Shown here: in pieces, positions 36,248-44,932 of the stretch
How positions within the stretch are numbered: position 1 is the stretch's first letter
Layout: each line of letters opens with the position of its first letter
DNA from: Hypericibacter terrae
Lineage (GTDB): Bacteria > Pseudomonadota > Alphaproteobacteria > Dongiales > Dongiaceae
Direction: 5' to 3'
Length of the DNA stretch: 64,000 bases
Assembly (NCBI RefSeq): GCF_008728855.1
Contig: NZ_CP042906.1
Span: 1,426,001-1,490,000 of the forward strand
Made by a program: the position numbers and the translations under genes
The notes under the pieces: generated by a model
What the model was told of the DNA's origin: nothing
Seen by the model: the letters and a program-made list of their open reading frames with translations, nothing else
The model's database searches: none

Positions 36248-37105
36248 CTATCTGGCAGCATAATTCTTCGGCCGGAAGGATTCGATGCGTGTATCCCAGC
36301 TGTTGTGGAAATGTTGATAGCTCGGCAGCGTCTTGACATAGGCGAGCCGGTGATTGACCAAGGCTTCTTGCAACTCTCGACTGAAACCAAGCGTGTCTAA
36401 CCAATTGATAAGATCGATCGCCGGGCCGAAATAGTTGGTCGATGGGCCGTTCGGCAATGTCGCATACGGCATCTCGCCGAGATCATGTTTCTTCATGACA
36501 TCGTCGATCGCGGGATAGATGATTTTCTTCATGCCATAGGGACTGGTCATGAAGCGCATGTCGAGGAATTGAAGCGCGGTGCCATCATCCTTGATTTGAT
36601 CGAGCTTGTATGTGTCCCAATTGAGGTCTTTGTGGAGTGCTCGAGCCTGCTCCAATGTCAGATCTTTGACGTCCGTCGGAATGCTAGGCACGCCGGGTAG
36701 TCGCTTGGGCTCGAATTCCTTCTGCAGAGCGGGGTCGCGTCGCTGCTGTTGTTTGTCAAAACGTTCCCTCTGATTTGCGAACCAGCCATCGAGCGTTTGT
36801 TGCGTAATTCCGAAATTGGTTCTCCGGGCGCGATCCTTCGGGTTATCGACGAAGCCACCTTCGTGCGGCATGATCACATCGAGGAAATCTTCAACTCGCG
36901 GCCGCCAGCGGGGAGTGCCGTCCGGTCCGTAAATTACTTCGGCGGGCGCCGCGGCCGAACGGCCGCTGACGGCGCTGTCCTCTGTCTCCGGTATTTGGGC
37001 GATTTGCTCGGAAGCTTCTTTACGCAGTCGCTCGGCGATCTGATCAGCAAGCTGTCTCGGGCCATCGGCGGTAAAGCGCAATGAGGGAGCGCCGCGAGGC
37101 GGCAT
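36248..37105 (-). CDS. GH108-type muramidase-like protein, copy 2
   Basis: The 285-residue protein has an N-terminal helical segment of about 75 residues without a signal peptide. The GH108 core follows, with catalytic Glu 82 in PHEGGFVDN, then TNFGITQQTLDGWF. A C-terminal peptidoglycan-binding-like part contains DVKDLTLEQARALH, FGPAIDLINWLD and ALVNHRLAYVKTLP. GH108 proteins cleave peptidoglycan and include phage endolysins and TtsA-like secretion muramidases. Here there is no holin gene, so export, if any, is by another route. ATG 37105 follows GGAG. It is the full-length relative of the gene at 14625-15206. Confidence 0.85.
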   Translation of the reverse strand: MPPRGAPSLRFTADGPRQLADQIAERLRKEASEQIAQIPETEDSAVSGRSAAAPAEVIYGPDGTPRWRPRVEDFLDVIMPHEGGFVDNPKDRARRTNFGITQQTLDGWFANQRERFDKQQQRRDPALQKEFEPKRLPGVPSIPTDVKDLTLEQARALHKDLNWDTYKLDQIKDDGTALQFLDMRFMTSPYGMKKIIYPAIDDVMKKHDLGEMPYATLPNGPSTNYFGPAIDLINWLDTLGFSRELQEALVNHRLAYVKTLPSYQHFHNSWDTRIESFRPKNYAAR

Positions 37106-37137
37106 CGAGCAGTCTCCATGATTTGAAGGGATGTCGG

Positions 37138-37167
37138 ATCATACGCTATTTGCGTATTTCTTGTCAA
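37138..37167 (-). promoter_or_regulatory. Promoter with overlapping palindrome for GH108 copy 2
   Basis: Read on the minus strand, a perfect TTGACA (37162-37167) is followed after 18 bases by TATGAT (37138-37143), about 33 bases before the ATG. A perfect inverted repeat ATACGC-N5-GCGTAT (37141-37157) covers the -10 and spacer, well placed for a repressor. Confidence 0.65.
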
Positions 37168-37197
37168 GAACTAAGCGTAAATCTGCCGCCTGCCTGC

Positions 37198-37578
37198 TCA
37201 GTTCCCCAGCAGCCCCGCCTTGACCAAGAGATCCGCCGTCGACGGATTGCAGGCGCAGGGGATGTCGTAGACCAGCGCCAGCCGCAGCAGCGCCTTCACA
37301 TCGACGTCATGCGGCATCGGCGTCAGCGGGTCGGGGAAGAAGATCAGCGCGTCGATCCTGCCCTCGGCGATCATGGCGCCGATCTGCTGGTCGCCGCCCC
37401 AGGGTCCGCTCTTCACCGTCTGGATTTTGATGTCGACGGCGGCTTCGGCGACGATCCGGCCCGTGGTCGCGGTCGAGATGATGGTGTGACGCCGCAGCAC
37501 CTGGTGGTTGCGGGCGACCCAATCCGCCATGTCGGCCTTCTTCTGATCATGCGCCACCAACGCCAGCGTGAGTGCCAT
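37198..37578 (-). CDS. mgsA: Methylglyoxal synthase
   Basis: MgsA converts dihydroxyacetone phosphate to methylglyoxal and phosphate. From ATG 37578 the protein is 126 residues ([17 protein letters not shown]), with TTGRIV (phosphate site), [17 protein letters not shown], the catalytic Asp in [14 protein letters not shown] and the active-site His in the same segment. The frame is open further upstream but that part is not MgsA-like. It is a single gene between the GH108 gene and a palindromic repeat. Confidence 0.93.
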   Translation of the reverse strand: MALTLALVAHDQKKADMADWVARNHQVLRRHTIISTATTGRIVAEAAVDIKIQTVKSGPWGGDQQIGAMIAEGRIDALIFFPDPLTPMPHDVDVKALLRLALVYDIPCACNPSTADLLVKAGLLGN

Positions 37579-37712
37579 GGAACTGCCTTTCGAAAATCTT
37601 TCGCCTGCCACAACCATCTTTACCCGCTTCCGGACTGTCGTCACGAGCCTGACGCCGAAACCGGACACGAACATGACGATTCCGAGGCCAAGCCACGGCG
37701 TCACGGCGTTTT

Positions 37713-37787
37713 GTCATTGCCGGGCTTGACCCACGGCTGTCCAGCCTCGCCGGCCCCTGGATCGCCGGATCGAGTCCGGCGATGACA
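37713..37787. repeat. Dispersed palindromic repeat (family C)
   Basis: GTCATTGCCGGGCTTGAC at one end and CGAGTCCGGCGATGAC at the other are inverted arms around a GC-rich centre. This is the common alphaproteobacterial intergenic type. It lies between mgsA and meaB. Confidence 0.7.
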
Positions 37788-37839
37788 ACAAGAGAAGGGC
37801 GGCCCAGCAACAAAAGAGCCGGTTTGGGGAAGGACCGGA

Positions 37840-38829
37840 TTGCGCTACACTTCCCAGCGGCTGAGGTGTCGCTACGCTCCCCGGCCACCGGCAACAGACG
37901 GAATTCCCACCCTGCCTTCGCTCGACGAACTTCGCGGCTCCAAGGCGGCCCTGGCCCGGGCCTTGGCGGCGCTCGAACATTCGCCCCAGGCGCCCGACAA
38001 CCTGGCCCTGCTGGATGCGGCCTATGCGGCCCCCACGGCCCAGGTGATCGGCCTGACCGGCCCGCCCGGCGTGGGCAAATCGACGCTCGCCGGCGCGCTC
38101 ATTCGCGCTTATCGCGGCAAGGGCCAGCGCGTCGGCGTCATCGCGGTCGATCCGTCCTCGCGCCGCTCGGGCGGCGCCCTGCTCGGCGATCGCACGCGGC
38201 TGCAGACCGATCCCACGGACGAGAATGTCTTCGTGCGCTCGATGGCGGCGCGCGACCGGCTGGGCGGCCTCGCCGACATGACGCTCTCGGCCATGGTGCT
38301 GATGCGCGCCCTCTACGACCGGCTGCTGATCGAGACCGTCGGCGTCGGCCAGTCGGAGACCGATGTGGCCGAGGCCGCCGACAGCGTTCTCTTCTGCGTG
38401 CAACCGGGCTCGGGCGACAGCCTGCAATTCATGAAGGCCGGCATCGTCGAGATTCCCGATCTCGTGGCCGTCACCAAGTCCGACATGGGGGCGGCCGCGA
38501 TCCGCGCGCGTGCCGATGTGAAGGGCGCGCTGGGTCTGGCGGCCGAGGAGCATGAGGGCTGGGCCGTACCGGTCCTGCTCGTCGCCGCGACGACCGGCGA
38601 CGGAATCGAGACGCTGACGGCCGAACTCGCGCGCCATTGGCAATGGCTCAGCGAGGCGGGGCGCCTCGCCGCGCGCCGCCGTTCCCAGGCGCATCATTGG
38701 CTCGAGGCGGGCTTGCGCGACCGGTTCGGGCGCGAGGGGCTGGCGCGGGCCGGCCGTCTCGACCTGCCGGAGGGACGCTCGCCCTTCCGCGAGGCGGCCG
38801 AGATCGCGAAGCGGCTGGCCAAGCTTTAG
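37840..38829 (+). CDS. meaB: MeaB/ArgK-type GTPase (methylmalonyl-CoA mutase chaperone)
   Basis: The 329-residue G protein has Walker A GPPGVGKSTL at about residue 72, then VDPSSRRSGGALLGDRTR, a G3-type segment ETVGVGQSETDV and the guanine motif TKSD. MeaB protects and reloads B12-dependent methylmalonyl-CoA mutase. No mutase gene is adjacent. The start is uncertain: TTG at 37840 is the only candidate I see before the core, and the first 25 residues look unlike the family. Confidence 0.88.
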   Translation: MRYTSQRLRCRYAPRPPATDGIPTLPSLDELRGSKAALARALAALEHSPQAPDNLALLDAAYAAPTAQVIGLTGPPGVGKSTLAGALIRAYRGKGQRVGVIAVDPSSRRSGGALLGDRTRLQTDPTDENVFVRSMAARDRLGGLADMTLSAMVLMRALYDRLLIETVGVGQSETDVAEAADSVLFCVQPGSGDSLQFMKAGIVEIPDLVAVTKSDMGAAAIRARADVKGALGLAAEEHEGWAVPVLLVAATTGDGIETLTAELARHWQWLSEAGRLAARRRSQAHHWLEAGLRDRFGREGLARAGRLDLPEGRSPFREAAEIAKRLAKL

Positions 38830-38911
38830 AATTTACGCAAATCCCATGGGGGCGCCCGGTTCGGCCGGGCTCCGCTATGATGGGCGTTTCATCGGCTGGG
38901 GAGGGGTTGAA

Positions 38912-40204
38912 TTGGCTTTCGTCGAGGTGCTGATCGTCCTGGCCCTCATCGCGCTCAACGGCGTGCTGGCGCTTTCGGAGCTGGCCATCGTCTCGGCCCG
39001 CCGGGCGCGGCTCAAGGCCATGGCGGCCAGAGGCAATCGCGGCGCGTCGGCGGCGCTGCTGCTGGCGAAGAATCCGGGCCGCTTCCTTTCCTCGGTGCAG
39101 ATCGGCATCACGCTGGTGGGCATTCTCGCCGGTGCCTTCAGCGGCGCCACGCTCGCCATGCGCCTCGCCGTCTATCTCACCGGCCTCGGGCTCGGCTACG
39201 AGCTGGCCGACACCGTCGCCTTCACCCTCGTGGTCGCAGGAACGACCTATCTCTCGCTGATCCTGGGCGAGCTGGTGCCCAAGCAGATCGCGCTGCGCGA
39301 CGCCGAAGCGGTAGCGGTGCGGGTGGCGCGGCCCATGATGTGGGTAGCGCGCATCGCGAGCCCGCTGGTCTCGCTGCTCGATCTCTCCTCGCAGGCGATG
39401 CTGCGGCTGTTCGGCCAGAGCGGCGGGCCGGAGCAGAAGGTGACGGAAGAAGAGATCAACACGCTGGTGGCCGAAGCGGCCTCGACGGGCGTGGTCGAAC
39501 CGGCGGAGCATGCCATGATCGCGAGCGTGATGCGGCTCGGCGACCGTCCGGTGCGCGCGGTCATGACCCACCGGCGCGACGTGCATTGGCTCGATCTCGA
39601 TGCCGACGAGGCGGCCAAGCGCGCGACCCTGCTGCTGGCGCATCATTCGCGCCTGCCGGTCGCCCATGGCAATGTCGACGAGGTCATCGGCGTCATCGAT
39701 CTCAAGGAAGTGCTCGACGCGCTCCTCAACAACCGGCCGATCGACTGGAACGGGCTGATCCGCAAGGCGCCGGTCGTGCATGAGAACATCGCGGCCCTCG
39801 ACGCCATCGAGATCTTCAAGAGCTCGAAGGCGCATCTGGCGCTGGTGGTCGACGAGTACGGCACCTTCGAGGGCGTGGTCTCGACCGGCGACATCCTCGC
39901 CTCGATCGCCGGCCAGTTCCATGACGGCGGCGGCGATCTGGCGCCGGGCGCCACCCAGCGCGGCGACGGGAGCTGGCTGGTCGATGGCGCGATGCCGGTC
40001 GACGAGATGGCGGCCCTCCTGAACGTGGCCCTGCCGGCGAGCCGCGACTACGACACCGCCGCCGGCCTGGTGCTGAACGAGCTGCGCCGCCTGCCCAAGA
40101 CCGGCGAAAGCTTCACCGCCTACGGCTGGCGCTTCGAGGTGATGGACCTCGACGGCAGGCGCATCGACAAGATCCTGATGACGAAGCTGCCGTCGGAGGA
40201 GTAG
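38912..40204 (+). CDS. CNNM/CorC-type membrane protein (DUF21 + CBS pair + HlyC/CorC domain)
   Basis: The protein (430 residues from TTG 38912, right after GGGGAGGGG) has an N-terminal DUF21 membrane domain with LALSELAIVSARRARLK and GELVPKQIAL. Two CBS domains follow (VMTHRRDVHWLD; VVHENIAALDAIEIFKSSK, LVVDEYGTFEGVVSTGDIL). A C-terminal transporter-associated domain comes last (GSWLVDGAMPVDEM). Members are implicated in Mg2+/Co2+ efflux; the old hemolysin label is not informative. The frame is open to 38846, but those residues are not membrane-domain-like. Confidence 0.88.
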   Translation: MAFVEVLIVLALIALNGVLALSELAIVSARRARLKAMAARGNRGASAALLLAKNPGRFLSSVQIGITLVGILAGAFSGATLAMRLAVYLTGLGLGYELADTVAFTLVVAGTTYLSLILGELVPKQIALRDAEAVAVRVARPMMWVARIASPLVSLLDLSSQAMLRLFGQSGGPEQKVTEEEINTLVAEAASTGVVEPAEHAMIASVMRLGDRPVRAVMTHRRDVHWLDLDADEAAKRATLLLAHHSRLPVAHGNVDEVIGVIDLKEVLDALLNNRPIDWNGLIRKAPVVHENIAALDAIEIFKSSKAHLALVVDEYGTFEGVVSTGDILASIAGQFHDGGGDLAPGATQRGDGSWLVDGAMPVDEMAALLNVALPASRDYDTAAGLVLNELRRLPKTGESFTAYGWRFEVMDLDGRRIDKILMTKLPSEE

Positions 40205-40274
40205 CGGACGCGCTGACGCGCGAATCTTTCCTCGCCCCCACGAAGTGGAGAAAGGGGGCGCCGTTTCCCCTATC

Positions 40275-40353
40275 GTCATCCCCGCGAAAGCGGGGACCCA
40301 TGTTGATCCAGAGTTCTGACCTCTCCATGGGCCCCCGCTTTCGCGGGGGTGAC
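40275..40353. repeat. Dispersed palindromic repeat (family B)
   Basis: Arms GTCATCCCCGCGAAAGCGGG and CCCCGCTTTCGCGGGGGTGAC are inverted around a short centre, matching the copy at 18543-18622. A small extra palindrome GGTGACA-T6-TGTCACC (40348-40367) sits at its right end and reaches the stop of the next gene. Convergent genes meet here, so it may act as a terminator. Confidence 0.72.
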
Positions 40354-40366
40354 ATTTTTTTGTCAC

Positions 40367-40855
40367 CTATCGCGGAAACAGATCCACATAATCCGCCGCC
40401 ACGTCGCAGGGATTGTCGATCGCCTGCAGGCGCCAGTACTTCTTGCCGGTCTTCATGAGGAAGTCGGCCTCGACCTCGCGCCGGCAGGGGTTGCCGTTAT
40501 TGATGTAGCTGACGCGGGTCTCGACCCAGCCCTTGAAATGGAAGGTCCGCAGGCCGACCGCGAGGATGTCGCCGTCGATCTCGAGCCAGTCGCCGGCGCT
40601 GTCGCAGGTGCCGTCCTGGCGGCCGCTCAGATGGAGCGTGCCGTCGCGGTCCTCGACCTGGGCCTTGCCCATGGCGTTGAAGCTGCCATCGCCGATCCAT
40701 TGCAGCGAAAGCCAGAGCGGCCCCAGCAGTTTCGTCTTGGCGGTCTGACTGTCGACCTTGGTGGCCGCGACCGCCGATCCGGCGAGGCCGGCGGTTGCGA
40801 GCGCGAAGGCGAGCAGCAGGCCCGTAATGGCGCGCCGGCCGAGTCTGCGCCTCAT
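40367..40855 (-). CDS. Secreted protein of unknown function
   Basis: This 162-residue protein has an N-terminal signal (RRRLGRRAITGLLLAFALA, cleavage near AVAAT). The mature part has two or three cysteine pairs (GTCDSAGDWLEID, GNPCRREVE, DNPCDVAADYVDLF) that suit disulfides. I recognise no family. It is coupled to the P1 peptidase gene by a four-base overlap. Confidence 0.75.
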   Translation of the reverse strand: MRRRLGRRAITGLLLAFALATAGLAGSAVAATKVDSQTAKTKLLGPLWLSLQWIGDGSFNAMGKAQVEDRDGTLHLSGRQDGTCDSAGDWLEIDGDILAVGLRTFHFKGWVETRVSYINNGNPCRREVEADFLMKTGKKYWRLQAIDNPCDVAADYVDLFPR

Positions 40856-41937
40856 CGCGGCGCCCCGATCGTGCCGGGCGGCCGGTAGCGGCGCATCACC
40901 TCCAGCAGCTTGTCATGCGGCAGCGCATGGACGATACGGTTCTGGAATCCGACCATGGTCTCCGCCGCGATCATGGCATTGAGGATCGCCTCCTCGGTCG
41001 CTTCCGCCGCCGCCTCGAACAGCATCGTCATCTCGTCGGGACCGACGGCGCGCAGCTCGCTCACCTTGTGATCGGGCCTCACCGTGTTGGCGGTCGAGAA
41101 GGCGAGAAAGATATCGCCCGAGCCGTTGCCGCCGATGCCGCCGACCCAGGCGAGGCCGGTGGTGGCGCGCCGCGCCAGGCGCTGGCATTGGATCGGGATC
41201 AGGGGCGCGTCGGTCGCGAGGATCACGATGATCGAGCTCTTGGGCTCGACGAACCGGTCGCTCGGCACGATCTCGGTGGTGATCTCGCGTCCCACCGGCA
41301 CGCCGTCGACCCGCAGCAGGTGGCGGCGCCCATAGTTCGACTGCACCAGCGCGCCCACGGTGTAGCGGCTGCCGGCCGTGTCCACGGCGCGCGAGGCGGT
41401 GCCGATGCCGCCCTTGAATTCATGCGTGATCATGCCGGTGCCGCCACCGACGCAGCCCTCGGCGACGGGGCCGCCCTTGGCGTTGGCGAGCGCCTCGAAG
41501 GCCATGGCCTGGGTCACGGGTTGGGAGTCGATGTCCGAGAGCCAGCCATCCCAGGTTTCGGCCGTGACCGGCAGGTGGAAGGGCAGCTCGATTTTGCGCT
41601 CAATCGCATAGGCGCAGATCGCGTCGCGCACCACGCCGACCGACAGCGTGTTGGTGATGCAGAGCGGCGCGCCGATCAGGCCCTGCTCGGCGATCCAGGG
41701 CAGGCCCGTCATCTCGCCATTGCCGTTGAAACTATGGAAACCGGCGAAGCACCAATCCTGCCAGACCGTGTCGCGGGGCCAGATCGCGGTGACGCCCGTG
41801 CGCACCACGCGCGGCGAATCGCTGATCAGGGTCGAATGGCCGACCCGCACCCCTTCGACGTCGGTGATGGCATTGAACGGTCCCGGATCGAGCCGGCCGG
41901 TGACGATGCCGAGGTCGCGCAGTCGGGGGCGGGCCAT
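40852..41937 (-). CDS. P1 family (S58) aminopeptidase/esterase
   Basis: This 361-residue member of the DmpA/BapA N-terminal-nucleophile hydrolases starts MARPRLRDLGI and shows GPFNAITDVEGVRVGHST, CVGGGTGM, FKGGIGTASR and SSIIVILATDAPLIP, the last containing the likely nucleophile Ser exposed by self-cleavage. The family releases N-terminal (often D- or beta-) amino acids from small peptides or amides. It is translationally coupled to a secreted protein of unknown role. Confidence 0.88.
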   Translation of the reverse strand: MARPRLRDLGIVTGRLDPGPFNAITDVEGVRVGHSTLISDSPRVVRTGVTAIWPRDTVWQDWCFAGFHSFNGNGEMTGLPWIAEQGLIGAPLCITNTLSVGVVRDAICAYAIERKIELPFHLPVTAETWDGWLSDIDSQPVTQAMAFEALANAKGGPVAEGCVGGGTGMITHEFKGGIGTASRAVDTAGSRYTVGALVQSNYGRRHLLRVDGVPVGREITTEIVPSDRFVEPKSSIIVILATDAPLIPIQCQRLARRATTGLAWVGGIGGNGSGDIFLAFSTANTVRPDHKVSELRAVGPDEMTMLFEAAAEATEEAILNAMIAAETMVGFQNRIVHALPHDKLLEVMRRYRPPGTIGAPR

Positions 41938-42059
41938 GAGAGAGCTCCTTCAAGCGATAAGGTCGATCGCCTGGGAAGCTAGCGCAGATTCGCAACGGGT
42001 GCATGCGGGGGAAGATGGCGGAGGCGGAGCGGGCTCTCGCCCGCATCTCATCTATTGTT

Positions 42060-42158
42060 CCCTCCCCCTTCAAGGGGGAGGGCTAGGGAGGGGGCCGCGC
42101 GGTATCGACATCGCGTCATCCCCCTTCCTAGCCTTCCCCCGCAAGCGGGGGAAGGGAC
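42060..42158. repeat. Dispersed palindromic repeat (family A), paired stems
   Basis: Stem 1 is CCCTCCCCC-TTCAA-GGGGGAGGG (42060-42082) and stem 2 is CTTCCCCCGCAAGCGGGGGAAG (about 42134-42158). It lies in the 229-base gap between the peptidase and ygfZ genes, where I see no gene. Confidence 0.72.
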
Positions 42159-42166
42159 AGATCCTT

Positions 42167-43075
42167 TTACCCCATCGTCTCCGGAAGCTTCACCCAGTCG
42201 GGCTTCTTCGCCGTCAGCGTCGCCTCGCCGGCGCGCAAGACCGGCGCGGGCGTGCCCTCCAGATGCTCGAGCCGCAGCAGCGCGAGGCCGATGCCGTCGA
42301 CGGCCGAGCGCATCTCGCCCGCTTCCTTATCGCCGAGCATGACGGGCGTGCCGGGGACGGGGGTGGGGCCGTCGATCGTCACCGGCAGCAGGCGCTTGCG
42401 CACCAGCCCGCGATAGCGCGTGCGCGCAGTCAGCTCCTGGCCCAGATAGCAGCCCTTGTTCCAGTCGATCGCATGCAGTTCGTCGAAGCCGTTCTCCAGC
42501 AGGATCGCCTTCTCCACCGGCAGATCGCGGCTGCCGTCGGGCACGCCCTGCATCATCCGCAGCTTGTCGTAGGCAGTGGCGTCGCCGGCCGCGAACCCCG
42601 CCGCCTCGAGCGCCGCCGCGGCACCCTCGCGCGGCAGCACCGCGCGGGCACCGAGCGCTGCGAGGCGCGGATCGACATAGACGACGCCGCCGGCGAAGGC
42701 CTTGGCCGAGCCCGGTTCGGGTTTGAGCCCGAGACGCGCCAGCGCATCGCCGCCGAACAGCAGCGCCGCCGCATGGCTCGCGGTCGCGTCGGTGATCGTC
42801 ACCTTCGAGCGCAGCTTGTAGAGCGAGAGCCGGCGCTTCAGGTCGTCGCGCCGCCCGGCCTCGCAGTCGATATAGAAGCTGCCGCCGGCCTCGGCGAGGA
42901 AGAAGTCGTGCAGATATTTCCCCTGCGCCGTGAGGAAAGCCGAATAGAGCGCCTGTGCGGGACCGGCCTTGGCGACATCGTTGGAGACGAGGCCTTGCAG
43001 AAACTCGGTCTTGTCGTCGCCCGCGATGGCCAGCACGCCACGGCTTTCGGGCAGGAGATAGAAGCTCTGGGACAT
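42167..43075 (-). CDS. ygfZ: Folate-binding protein YgfZ (Fe-S cluster maintenance)
   Basis: This 302-residue aminomethyltransferase-fold protein has the diagnostic NKGCYLGQELTARTRYRG motif (KGCYxGQE with its conserved Cys). It opens FYLLPESRGVLAIAGDDKTEFLQGL (core VLAIAGDDK...FLQGLVSND). YgfZ/IbA57-like proteins use folate and support Fe-S enzymes such as MiaB. It is divergent from the next gene. Confidence 0.9.
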   Translation of the reverse strand: MSQSFYLLPESRGVLAIAGDDKTEFLQGLVSNDVAKAGPAQALYSAFLTAQGKYLHDFFLAEAGGSFYIDCEAGRRDDLKRRLSLYKLRSKVTITDATASHAAALLFGGDALARLGLKPEPGSAKAFAGGVVYVDPRLAALGARAVLPREGAAAALEAAGFAAGDATAYDKLRMMQGVPDGSRDLPVEKAILLENGFDELHAIDWNKGCYLGQELTARTRYRGLVRKRLLPVTIDGPTPVPGTPVMLGDKEAGEMRSAVDGIGLALLRLEHLEGTPAPVLRAGEATLTAKKPDWVKLPETMG

Positions 43076-43208
43076 GGTCTTAAGATCGGCGACCGCTCCC
43101 GGCTTGGCAAGGGCGCTACGGCCACAAAGTCAGTAAGGGAAATGGGCCTTGCCCTGGCGGCCGGGAGCGTCTGGAATCCGCGTTCGAACCAGGGGGACTC
43201 GGGGGCGA

Positions 43209-43751
43209 ATGGGCTATTTCGACGGTCTCACCAATGCCAGCTTCCGCAAGGATGCGCAGGGCCGCGACGTCTTCTATCCCTATGGCAGTCGCGGCCGCGG
43301 CCGGATCATTCCCGACGCCGAGACCGCCGATCGGCTGCGCACGTCGATCAAGCGGCTCTATATCCTGCTCCTGGCGCTCATCCCGCTGCTCCTTGCCATT
43401 GTCAGGCTGGCCCATGACTCCGTCCTCTATCTCCTGCTGCTGGTCCTGGCCGTGACCGCGCTCACAGCCGGTTATGTGCAGCATCTGACGCGCGGGTTGC
43501 CTTATTCCGAGGAACGCCTGACTTATCGCGAGAGCCTGCAGAACTCCTTGCGTGGCCATAGCAGGCTCAGCCTCATTCTGCTGGCCATCGTGAGCGCGTT
43601 GTTTGTAGCGCTGGGAGGGTTCATCCTCTCGCTGGCCCCCGCGCAGAATTTCTGGCTGGCTCTCCTCCTGATCGGTTTCTTCGGCCTTTGCCTTCTGGTG
43701 TTTCTGGGCGCGTTGATTCTGAAATTGCGGCAGGAGGGGACCGAGACATGA
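43209..43751 (+). CDS. Four-helix membrane protein of unknown function
   Basis: The 180-residue protein begins MGYFDGLTNASFRKDAQGRD, a cytoplasmic stretch with YPYGSRGRGRII, followed by two hydrophobic pairs (about residues 49-66, 70-90, 118-142, 146-172). The pattern YPxGxxGxGYxxP before two TM pairs is common in unnamed proteobacterial membrane proteins. Its stop overlaps the ATG of the enoyl-CoA hydratase gene. Confidence 0.75.
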   Translation: MGYFDGLTNASFRKDAQGRDVFYPYGSRGRGRIIPDAETADRLRTSIKRLYILLLALIPLLLAIVRLAHDSVLYLLLLVLAVTALTAGYVQHLTRGLPYSEERLTYRESLQNSLRGHSRLSLILLAIVSALFVALGGFILSLAPAQNFWLALLLIGFFGLCLLVFLGALILKLRQEGTET

Positions 43752-44536
43752 ACGCAACGTCTTCCAGTTCCGTGCTGCTGACCCGCGACGGCGCGGTGGC
43801 GACCGTGACGCTCAACCGCCCGGAGCGGCTGAACGCGCTCGATCTGGCGATGTGGCGCCGGCTGGGCGAGGTGCTGCGCGAGATCGAGGCGGACTCGCAT
43901 TTGCGCGCCGTGCTGGTGCGCGGCGCGGGCCAGGCCTTTGCCGCCGGCGCCGATCTGGCGGAGTTCGCCACGGCGCGGGCGACCGCCGCCGATGCCGAGG
44001 CCTATGGCCAGGTCATGGTGGCGGCGCTGCATCGCCTGCGCGATCTGCCTCTGCCGACCGTGGCGATGATCCGGGGGGCCTGCGTCGGCGCCGGGCTCGA
44101 GATCGCCATCATGTGCGATCTGCGCATCGCCGCCGAAGGCAGCCGCTTCGGCGTGCCGATCCAGAAGGTGGGCGTGGTGATGCCCTGGCCGGAGCTCGGC
44201 GACCTGATCGAGACCGTCGGACGGGCGACCGCGCTCGAGATCCTGCTGGAGGGAAGGCTGTTCGACGCCGCCGAGGCAGCGGCCAAAGGCCTGATCACGC
44301 GAGTGGTCCCGACCGACCGGCTGGAGTCCGAGGCGGAGGACACATTGCGCCGGCTGACCCATGGGGCGCCGACGTCGCATCGTCTTCACAAGCGCATGGC
44401 GCGCCGGCTGACGAATGCCGCGCCGCTCAGTCCCGAGGAATGGCGCGAGGCCTACGCGGCGGTCGAAAGCGCCGACTATCGCGAAGGGCTGGCCGCTTTC
44501 ACCGAGAAACGCAAACCGCGTTTCAGCGGTCGCTAG
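43748..44536 (+). CDS. Enoyl-CoA hydratase/isomerase family protein
   Basis: This 262-residue crotonase-fold protein has the oxyanion-hole segments FAAGADLAEF and IRGACVGAGLEIAIMCDLRIAA. The Glu of GLEIA matches the first catalytic Glu. Where hydratases have a second Glu (FGxPE), this one reads FGVPIQKVG, so plain hydratase activity is doubtful and an isomerase, hydrolase or other CoA reaction is possible. It overlaps the membrane protein gene by four bases. Confidence 0.87.
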   Translation: MNATSSSSVLLTRDGAVATVTLNRPERLNALDLAMWRRLGEVLREIEADSHLRAVLVRGAGQAFAAGADLAEFATARATAADAEAYGQVMVAALHRLRDLPLPTVAMIRGACVGAGLEIAIMCDLRIAAEGSRFGVPIQKVGVVMPWPELGDLIETVGRATALEILLEGRLFDAAEAAAKGLITRVVPTDRLESEAEDTLRRLTHGAPTSHRLHKRMARRLTNAAPLSPEEWREAYAAVESADYREGLAAFTEKRKPRFSGR

Positions 44537-44853
44537 GGTTTGCCGAACCAGCCGGTGATGTCGAAATAGATCGTCTTGCGGATGCCGTCGGGGCCGACGA
44601 TCTCGATGCGGTCGAAGATCTTGCCGCTGGTCTGGATCAGCGACTGCTGCCTATGCAGCCAGCCGGGATAGTGATCCTGGATATAGCTGTACTCGGCATC
44701 CACGCCTTCGAACTCGTTGGTCGCCGGAACGATGATCGCGGTCTCGGTGGTGGCGCCGTCGGCCGTGTCGGCGCGGGCCGGCAGAGAGAGCCCCATGGCC
44801 AAGAGACCGGCCAGGAGGGCCGGGCGCAGGATCGGAATCTGAAATCGCTGCAT
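44533..44853 (-). CDS. Small secreted protein of unknown function
   Basis: From ATG 44853 the product is 106 residues with a signal peptide (PALLAGLLAMGLSLPARA). A short mature part follows containing EFEGVDAEYSYIQDHYPGW and IEIVGPDGIRKTIYFDI. An upstream in-frame ATG at 44892 with GGAAG before it would add 13 residues and is an alternative. The gene converges on the crotonase gene, overlapping by four bases. I recognise no family. Confidence 0.65.
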   Translation of the reverse strand: MQRFQIPILRPALLAGLLAMGLSLPARADTADGATTETAIIVPATNEFEGVDAEYSYIQDHYPGWLHRQQSLIQTSGKIFDRIEIVGPDGIRKTIYFDITGWFGKP

Positions 44854-44932
44854 TTTTCGGCGCCTCGCGGAAGGAGAGGGCGGCGTCAGCATGCCGGCTT
44901 CCGAGCCTTGACGTCACGCAGATTGATTGTTA

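Noticed and set aside
38912-40204. Hemolysin
   Set aside because: The DUF21-CBS-CorC architecture is that of ion-transport-related CNNM/CorC proteins; the hemolysin label is historical.
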